Below, piece after piece: positions 24,858 to 29,742 of a DNA stretch of 29,742 nt (within the stretch, counting starts at the first letter, position 1; every line of letters starts with the position of its first letter). Source of the DNA: JACMRI01 sp043778625 (GTDB taxonomy: Bacteria > Bacteroidota > Bacteroidia > UBA4408); contig JAYWFU010000035.1 in NCBI GenBank assembly GCA_043778625.1, positions 1 through 29,742 of the forward strand, written 5' to 3'. The position numbers and the translations under genes were made by a program. The notes under the pieces are model-generated. The model had not been told where the DNA came from. It saw only the letters and a list, made by a program, of their open reading frames with translations, and searched no databases.

Positions 24858-25265
24858 TTAATCTTCGGTATAATGTTTAAACTTAAAATCAATACCACTT
24901 AATTTATGCAATAAATCGCCAGCATCGTGCATGTCTTCATCTTCCTCGTGATAGTACCACTGTACCGTTAATTTTATTTTGTGGTATAAACACATGGTCG
25001 AAAACGCATTAATTATTTTTAATAAATACTTAGCACTAGTGGTGCTAAAATATTTAAGGTTAACATCTACCATCATAACATCGCTACTAGGGCGGTTGTT
25101 ACCCAGCACGTCGTTAATCCAGCTAATAACGGGTTCGTATACTTTGTGGCTATTTTCGGGTACGCTAATGCCTACAATACTATACGTATTATTTTCAACA
25201 TCAAACAAAATAGCAGGAGTATGCTCAGTTGCTTCAATAGATAGTTGATTAATTAAATTTTCCAT
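24858..25265 (-). CDS. SiaC-like (DUF1987) regulatory phosphoprotein
   Basis: 135 residues matching DUF1987/SiaC: ATEHTPAILFDVENNTYSIV near the start, then GISVPENSHKVYEPVISWI. The segment VDVNLKYFSTTSAKYLL contains T75/T76/S77, where SiaC of Pseudomonas carries its phosphorylated Thr. In Pseudomonas the SiaABCD pathway controls the diguanylate cyclase SiaD through SiaC phosphorylation by SiaB and dephosphorylation by SiaA. No siaA, siaB or siaD homologue is in this window. The gene lies 39 bases after the TerB-ABCG gene and probably ends the lptB operon. A weak TAATTTAG element seven bases before the ATG may add a local promoter. The family call is good; the partner is unknown. Confidence 0.83.
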   Translation of the reverse strand: MENLINQLSIEATEHTPAILFDVENNTYSIVGISVPENSHKVYEPVISWINDVLGNNRPSSDVMMVDVNLKYFSTTSAKYLLKIINAFSTMCLYHKIKLTVQWYYHEEDEDMHDAGDLLHKLSGIDFKFKHYTED

Positions 25266-25304
25266 GGTTATGCTAAATTATAACTTTTATTTTAAAAACC
25301 TAAT

Positions 25305-28300
25305 TTAAAAATCGGTAGGCGTTGTTTTACTAAAGCGTGCTACTAAATTAGTAGCACCGTCTAGTAAGCGTTTTAGGGCATCAAAATAAAGCATTATTAT
25401 AAGCATAAAACTCGTAAGCCATATTACCATAATATTTGCCCAATAGGTACTAATAGCTATACCAAATATGCGTTTTTGCGGCGCATAAAAATGGGTGCGT
25501 ATAAACGAGTGGCGCAATGGCGATTTAAACACAGGGTCCGATTTTTGAATTAACATGCCCTCCACTTCAGTAACTTTGTTAAGGTCGTTGCTGTTTTTAA
25601 CCATGTTACTTATGCTTTCGTTAGTGTATTCGTCTTGCATTTTTTGAAACGCCTCTGCCCCTCCTACTTCTTTTTGCAACTTGTACACTACTCCGTCTTT
25701 ATTATCAGTAGCGGTATTGTATTGGCGCATATAATACTTAGTTAATTGCGCTGATAAATCATGTAATTGTTTAATTAGCTCTTTGTCAAACTTAGCCACA
25801 GTTATGTCGTTTAGTCGAGCAAAAGCCACGCCTTTGTTACCTTCTATTTCGTAGGTAAGTTCGTTTTTAAGCAATTGTACATCTTGCGCAAACTCTTCCG
25901 CAGGTACGTTGTGCATGTTTACATAGTTTTCGCACTTATCTATTTTTTTATTTATTTCTTTAATCCAATAGTCTTTTTTAAACTGTGCTTCGCTGGTTTG
26001 TTTGTCGTAGTTGTAAAATTCTTTTTCAAATTTATTATTCGCAAACTGGTTTACCGCCAAGGCTTCAAACGCCCAACGTGAGGTAATAATATCGCCTACA
26101 AACGGCACATTAGTTTGCGAGGTAATTAATGGATTTAGTTTTTCGAACTTAACTACAATACCACTTAATAATATTTGAGGAATAATTAAAAACGGAATTA
26201 AAATATAAATAGTAACCGCCGAATTAAATGTGGCTGATATATTTAACCCCAACAAATTAGCCCAACACGAGGCAGTGAAGAGTATTAGAAAATAATCCCA
26301 AAACATACCGTGCACGCCTAATATAGCATTGCCTATAAGTATAAATGTACAAGTTTGAATAGCCGACAGGGCAAACATTATCATTATTTTAGATAACAAA
26401 TAACTACCCTTACTTAAATTTAAAAACGATTCGCGTTTGAGTATTTTACGGTCTCTAATAATTTCCTCAGCACTAACGGTAAGCCCTATGAACAGCGCAA
26501 CTACCACTGCCATAAATAAGTACACAGGCATATTTTCGTTTTCACGAAATATGTAACCTACCTTATTGTTTACGTCTACATCATAATATCTAACGATAAA
26601 CCCTAGCAAAATAGCCAGTACTGGGGCTTCCAGTAGGTTAATGGCTATGTACTGTGTGTTGGTTAATTTAGATTTAACATCACGAGTAATAAAAACTTTT
26701 AACTGATTAAAAAAGTTAGGAATCTTAAACGTGCTTTGTGGCGCATCGGTTTCCACTTTAATATTTTTGGTAGTAAAATCGGGGCGTGTAAGGTAATGTT
26801 CGTTCCACTCGCTAGGCTTGTACTTGCGCTTGCGAGTAGGGTTGCCATATTCATCTACTACTTTAGTTTCAATAATGTTAAATATTTGCTCAGGATTAAC
26901 GTTACCGCAGGTGTTACATTCGCTTTCATCAGCATTAACTTGGTTGGCTAATCGTTTAAAATAACTTACTGCCTCCACAGGGTTAGCATAGTAAATAGGG
27001 AAACCGCCCACGTCGAGTATCATTAGCTTGTCAAACATTTTAAATATGTCGGACGAAGGCTGATGTATTACCACAAATATTAATTTTCCTTTAAGTGCAA
27101 GTTCTTTGAGCAAGTCCATAATATTTTCGGAATCGCGCGACGATAGCCCCGATGTGGGTTCGTCCACAAACATTACCGCAGGCTCACGTATTAGTTCCAG
27201 CGCTATGTTCAAACGTTTGCGTTGCCCTCCCGAAATTGTTTTTTCCAGCGGGCTCCCTACTTTTAATCCACGAGTTTCGTACAGCCCCAAATCGTTAAGT
27301 GTGCCGTGTACTATTTCGGTTATTTGGGCATCGGTATAACCATCAAAACACAACTTGGCGTTAAAAAACAAGTTTTCAAATACCGTAAGTTCTTCAATTA
27401 ACAAATCGTCTTGCGACACAAAACCTATTACTCCCTCCAGCTTTTCTTTTTGGGTATGTAAGTTAATGTTGTTAATTAATACCGCTCCGCCCGATGGGAA
27501 TTCGTTACCGTTGAGCACGTTGAGCAATGTAGATTTACCTGCGCCCGAACCTCCCATTATGCCAATGAGTTTACCACTTTCTTCAGCAAAGTTTAAGGTG
27601 TGCAATCCTGTTTTTCCGCTCTTAAATTTAAACTGCAACTCATCGGCCACAAATGATATACCAGCCGTTGAATTATCTTTTAAATAGCGTGAAATAATAT
27701 CGCTATAATAAATGGGTTGTGTTTTGCTACTGCGTAACGACGACCCATGCGTAAGCACGTATACACGGTTAGGCAGTACGTTAGTGCCGTTTAAAAACAA
27801 CTCGGCGCTACCAAACAAACGCAACACATACATTCCAATACTTGCAAGATTAAGTATGCGTACGTTGCCCTGTAATCCGTCCACACACAAGTGTTTACTT
27901 AATTGTTGTTCGTTAGTTTTATTACTGTTAATGATAAGCTGTTGCTCAATATCTTGTACATCAACATTGGTAGGGTTACTAAATTTGTTCAAGCGTTTGT
28001 ACTCCTCTTCGTCAATGTTAAAGGTAAGCGCAACGGTTTCAACAAACTCTAGTTCTTGTTCGGTGGCGGTATCATTTACATATATAAATTCGAGTAGGCG
28101 TATTACCACTACAAATTTTTGACGTTGTTCTAACTCCGCATTTATATCAGTACATATTTTTAATACCTTAACTGAACTCGACGAGGTGCGCTTGCGTTTT
28201 TTTTCGCCATCGCCTCCGCCTTGAAATTTTTCTAACTGCTCGTCAAATAGCTGTAAATACTCCAACACAAGCTCCGAGTTGAGTTGTTGACGCAGGAATA

Positions 28301-28400
28301 ATTCCACTAATTTACGTCCTTCTACAAACGTTCCTTCTTCGTCGCTACGTGCAATAATTGCAAACAATTGCATTAAGGCTTTTAGTATTTTTTCACTCAT
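25305..28400 (-). CDS. TerB-like domain fused to ABCG-type ABC half-transporter
   Basis: A 1031-residue fusion. About 1-140 resembles a TerB fold (two helical blocks with acidic residues, IIARSDEEG and EFIYVNDTATEQELE). About 240-475 is an ABCG-type ATPase: Walker A GGSGAGKS (283-290), signature ISGGQRKR (389-396), Walker B VMFVDE (409-414) and H446. Residues 495-498 form a CxxC (CNTC). The membrane domain has five or so helices between 585 and 750, a long hydrophilic stretch of about 230 residues (752-984, coil-rich) and a final helix at about 985-1005. It lies 13 bases after lptB. Proteins of this architecture recur in Bacteroidota and have no assigned cargo. A link to envelope lipid export is inferred from the operon only. 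Confidence 0.85.
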   Translation of the reverse strand: MSEKILKALMQLFAIIARSDEEGTFVEGRKLVELFLRQQLNSELVLEYLQLFDEQLEKFQGGGDGEKKRKRTSSSSVKVLKICTDINAELEQRQKFVVVIRLLEFIYVNDTATEQELEFVETVALTFNIDEEEYKRLNKFSNPTNVDVQDIEQQLIINSNKTNEQQLSKHLCVDGLQGNVRILNLASIGMYVLRLFGSAELFLNGTNVLPNRVYVLTHGSSLRSSKTQPIYYSDIISRYLKDNSTAGISFVADELQFKFKSGKTGLHTLNFAEESGKLIGIMGGSGAGKSTLLNVLNGNEFPSGGAVLINNINLHTQKEKLEGVIGFVSQDDLLIEELTVFENLFFNAKLCFDGYTDAQITEIVHGTLNDLGLYETRGLKVGSPLEKTISGGQRKRLNIALELIREPAVMFVDEPTSGLSSRDSENIMDLLKELALKGKLIFVVIHQPSSDIFKMFDKLMILDVGGFPIYYANPVEAVSYFKRLANQVNADESECNTCGNVNPEQIFNIIETKVVDEYGNPTRKRKYKPSEWNEHYLTRPDFTTKNIKVETDAPQSTFKIPNFFNQLKVFITRDVKSKLTNTQYIAINLLEAPVLAILLGFIVRYYDVDVNNKVGYIFRENENMPVYLFMAVVVALFIGLTVSAEEIIRDRKILKRESFLNLSKGSYLLSKIMIMFALSAIQTCTFILIGNAILGVHGMFWDYFLILFTASCWANLLGLNISATFNSAVTIYILIPFLIIPQILLSGIVVKFEKLNPLITSQTNVPFVGDIITSRWAFEALAVNQFANNKFEKEFYNYDKQTSEAQFKKDYWIKEINKKIDKCENYVNMHNVPAEEFAQDVQLLKNELTYEIEGNKGVAFARLNDITVAKFDKELIKQLHDLSAQLTKYYMRQYNTATDNKDGVVYKLQKEVGGAEAFQKMQDEYTNESISNMVKNSNDLNKVTEVEGMLIQKSDPVFKSPLRHSFIRTHFYAPQKRIFGIAISTYWANIMVIWLTSFMLIIMLYFDALKRLLDGATNLVARFSKTTPTDF

Positions 28401-28413
28401 GGTTTAGGGTAAG

Positions 28414-29142
28414 TTATGCGTTATGTAATTTAAAATTTTGCCCAAGATACACCTTGCGTACTTGCTCATCGGCAGCTAGTTCGGCGGGTGTGCCGTGTTT
28501 TAATATTTTGCCTTCAAATAGTAAGTAAGCTCTATCTACTAAGGCTAGGGTTTCGTGTACGTTGTGGTCAGTAATTAATATACCTATGTTACGGTCTTTA
28601 AGTTTACTCACAATTATTTGAATATCCTCTACTGCAATAGGGTCAACGCCTGCAAAGGGTTCGTCTAATAATATAAATTTGGGATCAACGGCTAAGGCAC
28701 GTGCAATTTCGGTACGACGACGTTCGCCTCCGCTCAAAAAATCGCCCCTATTGGTGCGTATGTGTTGCAGGCTAAATTCGTTAAGGAGTTGCTCCAGTTT
28801 TTCGTTACGTTGTTGCTTATTTAGTTCAGTAAACTCTAAGGCCGACATAATATTATCTTCCACACTTAGCTTACGAAACACGCTTGCTTCCTGCGCCAAA
28901 TAACCCACACCGAGCTTTGCACGCTTGTACATAGCCATGTGTGTAATGTCTTTATCGTCCAAAAAAACTTTGCCTTCGTTAGGGGTAACCAACCCTACCG
29001 TCATATAAAAAGTAGTGGTTTTGCCCGCACCATTAGGGCCAAGTAAACCTACTACTTCGCCCTGCTGCACATTAACCGATACGTTGTTAACCACGTAACG
29101 ATTCTTGTATTTTTTAACCAAATTTTCAGCTCGTAACACCAT
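28414..29142 (-). CDS. lptB: LPS transport ATPase LptB
   Basis: 242 residues, the length and pattern of LptB, which powers LPS transport from the inner to the outer membrane together with LptFG and LptC. Walker A is GPNGAGKT (35-42), the Q-loop is GYLAQEASVFRKL, the signature is LSGGE (136-140), and Walker B is FILLDEPFAGVDP (157-169) with H193. The GYLAQEASVF(R/K)KLSV and DEPFAGVDP(I/L)AV strings are highly characteristic of LptB. The TerB-ABCG gene begins 13 bases downstream, so the ATPase may be expressed with that exporter. A TTG-N18-TAACTTCG promoter lies just upstream, with four bases between the -7 element and the ATG. Confidence 0.94.
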   Translation of the reverse strand: MVLRAENLVKKYKNRYVVNNVSVNVQQGEVVGLLGPNGAGKTTTFYMTVGLVTPNEGKVFLDDKDITHMAMYKRAKLGVGYLAQEASVFRKLSVEDNIMSALEFTELNKQQRNEKLEQLLNEFSLQHIRTNRGDFLSGGERRRTEIARALAVDPKFILLDEPFAGVDPIAVEDIQIIVSKLKDRNIGILITDHNVHETLALVDRAYLLFEGKILKHGTPAELAADEQVRKVYLGQNFKLHNA

Positions 29143-29146
29143 AGTG

Positions 29147-29175
29147 CGAAGTTAGCATAATTAACTAATTAGCAA
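29147..29175 (-). promoter_or_regulatory. promoter of the lptB operon
   Basis: On the minus strand TTG (29175-29173) is followed after 18 bases by TAACTTCG (29154-29147), a one-mismatch fit to the Bacteroidota TAnnTTTG -7 element. CACT then leads directly into the ATG at 29142. It would give a leaderless or near-leaderless transcript. Confidence 0.5.
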
Positions 29176-29235
29176 TTGCTAGTGTTTAAAATGTACATTA
29201 ACTTTAAATTTAATATATCTCCACAATGTATTTAC

Positions 29236-29249
29236 GGCTTGTCTAAGCC
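29236..29249. repeat. small perfect hairpin
   Basis: GGCTT (29236-29240) pairs with AAGCC (29245-29249) across GTCT. It is the first of three hairpin structures in the 261-base space between lptB and the VF530-family gene. It may be chance, but its place in a hairpin-rich gap makes it worth recording. Confidence 0.4.
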
Positions 29250-29265
29250 TTGTCTTGTATATAGT

Positions 29266-29286
29266 TCCCTGAGTTTATCGAAGGGA
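29266..29286. repeat. REP-like hairpin, copy B (TCCCT/AGGGA arms)
   Basis: Arms TCCCT (29266-29270) and AGGGA (29282-29286) enclose GAGTTTATCGA, identical to the core at 9004-9014. The TCCCTGAG...TCGAAGGGA pattern resembles short dispersed palindromes found in many bacterial genomes. No T-run follows. Confidence 0.65.
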
Positions 29287-29311
29287 CGGGTATATTCAAT
29301 ATTCCGCTTGC

Positions 29312-29376
29312 GCCTTGTTTCGTGTCCTCACGAAACAATTAATACAATATTGTTTCGTGAGGACACGAAACAAGGC
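29312..29376. repeat. double-hairpin palindromic repeat, copy 1
   Basis: The arms 29312-29339 and 29349-29376 are perfect 28-base reverse complements with a nine-base loop (TAATACAAT). Each arm is itself a hairpin: TTGTTTCGTG and CACGAAACAA around TCCT in the left arm and AGGA in the right. The element can therefore form one long stem or two short ones, as in a cruciform. It lies 27 bases beyond the 3' end of the VF530-family gene. No T-run follows, so a simple intrinsic terminator is unlikely. Confidence 0.9.
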
Positions 29377-29403
29377 AGATTACCATAATTAATTATACTT
29401 GCG

Positions 29404-29619
29404 CTAACAAAAAGTAGCTATGTACAACTCCTCTACTTTGGTGCGAGCCCAAGGTGTTTTGCGCAAAAATTTTAAACTCGAAGAGATGCTTGGATTATCT
29501 TTAAAACAATTAATAGCTACAAAACCACCCAGTTCCTCCCAACTATACTTAGCTAACAATTCGCCAAGTAGTATTTGCAATCTTTTGCCGTGTAACGGAT
29601 TATTGGTTGTGGTAGGCAT
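29404..29619 (-). CDS. VF530-family (DUF2132) putative DNA-binding protein
   Basis: 71 residues. NNPLHGKRLQILLGELL, YSWEELG, INCFKDNPSI and SSLKFLRKTPWAR form the conserved core of the VF530 family, known from a Vibrio fischeri protein structure and annotated as DNA-binding. The family role is not established. The full domain length is present, so the gene looks intact. The start ATG at 29617-29619 precedes the motif by a few residues, as usual. No clear -7 element was found before it. Palindromic repeats lie on both sides. It is probably an ordinary chromosomal gene, though the repeats make its flanks prone to rearrangement. Confidence 0.9.
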   Translation of the reverse strand: MPTTTNNPLHGKRLQILLGELLAKYSWEELGGFVAINCFKDNPSISSSLKFLRKTPWARTKVEELYIATFC

Positions 29620-29678
29620 TTAGTTTAATTATTTATTATACTTTGATACTACTTTAAAAAATAAAGAATGCTTTTACT

Positions 29679-29700
29679 GGCGCTAGCTTGTAGCTACGCC
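29679..29700. repeat. bulged hairpin abutting repeat copy 2
   Basis: GGCG pairs with CGCC and TAGCT with AGCTA around a TGT loop, with one unpaired C at 29683: nine base pairs in all. Its last three bases are also the first three of repeat copy 2. A smaller CGC-TT-GCG motif stands at the matching place before copy 1, so it may be part of the same element. Confidence 0.55.
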
Positions 29701-29742
29701 TTGGTTCGTGTCCCCACGAAACAATTAATACACTATTGTTTC
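29698..29742. repeat. double-hairpin palindromic repeat, copy 2 (cut by window end)
   Basis: The left arm at 29698-29725 matches copy 1 at 26 of 28 positions, with T-to-G at 29704 and T-to-C at 29714. The loop is TAATACACT, and the first eight bases of the right arm (ATTGTTTC) are present before the window ends. It has the same orientation as copy 1 and lies upstream of the VF530-family gene. Confidence 0.85.

Noticed and set aside
29312..29742. CRISPR array
   Set aside because: Only two palindromic copies 386 bases apart with a gene between them; no regular spacers and no cas genes.

Overview
The window looks like chromosome of a low-GC member of the Bacteroidota. Three things point there: a large secreted Ig/PKD-type protein with a C-terminal domain resembling the type IX secretion (T9SS) sorting signal, -7 promoter elements of the TAnnTTTG kind close to several start codons, and typical Bacteroidota families (SiaC/DUF1987, a TerB-ABCG fusion, a saccharopine dehydrogenase-like protein). 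Shine-Dalgarno sequences are not evident. Genus cannot be read from the sequence. No tRNA, rRNA, CRISPR array, transposase or prophage gene was seen.

Layout. 1-304 is non-coding with one perfect inverted repeat. 305-2285 (minus) is a YvlD/phage-holin-family membrane protein and peptide chain release factor 3. 2371-4836 (plus) holds a GT42/DUF115-like protein, a CatB-like hexapeptide acetyltransferase and a YegS/DgkB-type lipid kinase. 4941-6202 is an acyl-CoA pair (stand-alone B12-binding domain, enoyl-CoA hydratase) closed by a strong rho-independent terminator. 6294-8986 is a saccharopine dehydrogenase-like enzyme and an RsmF/NOP2-Sun rRNA methyltransferase. 9048-12200 (minus) is the 1050-residue secreted protein.

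12244-23231 (plus) is a tightly packed surface-polysaccharide cluster: ABC-type export pair (Wzm, Wzt with a C-terminal cargo-binding-type extension), two methyltransferases, an acyltransferase-3 membrane protein and six glycosyltransferases. The logic fits ABC-dependent polymer export, in which the chain is assembled and probably end-modified in the cytoplasm and then exported. No priming transferase, Wzx or Wzy is present, so the cluster is incomplete or uses enzymes coded elsewhere. A lipoprotein alpha/beta hydrolase and an M24 peptidase-fold protein follow (23261-24813).

On the minus strand, lptB (LPS transport ATPase), a TerB-ABCG half-transporter fusion and a SiaC-like phosphoprotein form a probable operon (29142 to 24858). 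The right end (29143-29742) carries a VF530-family gene between two copies of a double-hairpin palindromic repeat, plus a REP-like hairpin that has a second copy at 8999-9019.

Most striking: (1) the nested palindromic repeats flanking the VF530 gene; (2) two REP-like hairpins that share a core but have different, self-complementary arms; (3) cysteine pairs spaced exactly 60/24 residues apart in the secreted protein; (4) -7 elements lying only 4-5 bases before start codons, suggesting leaderless transcripts.
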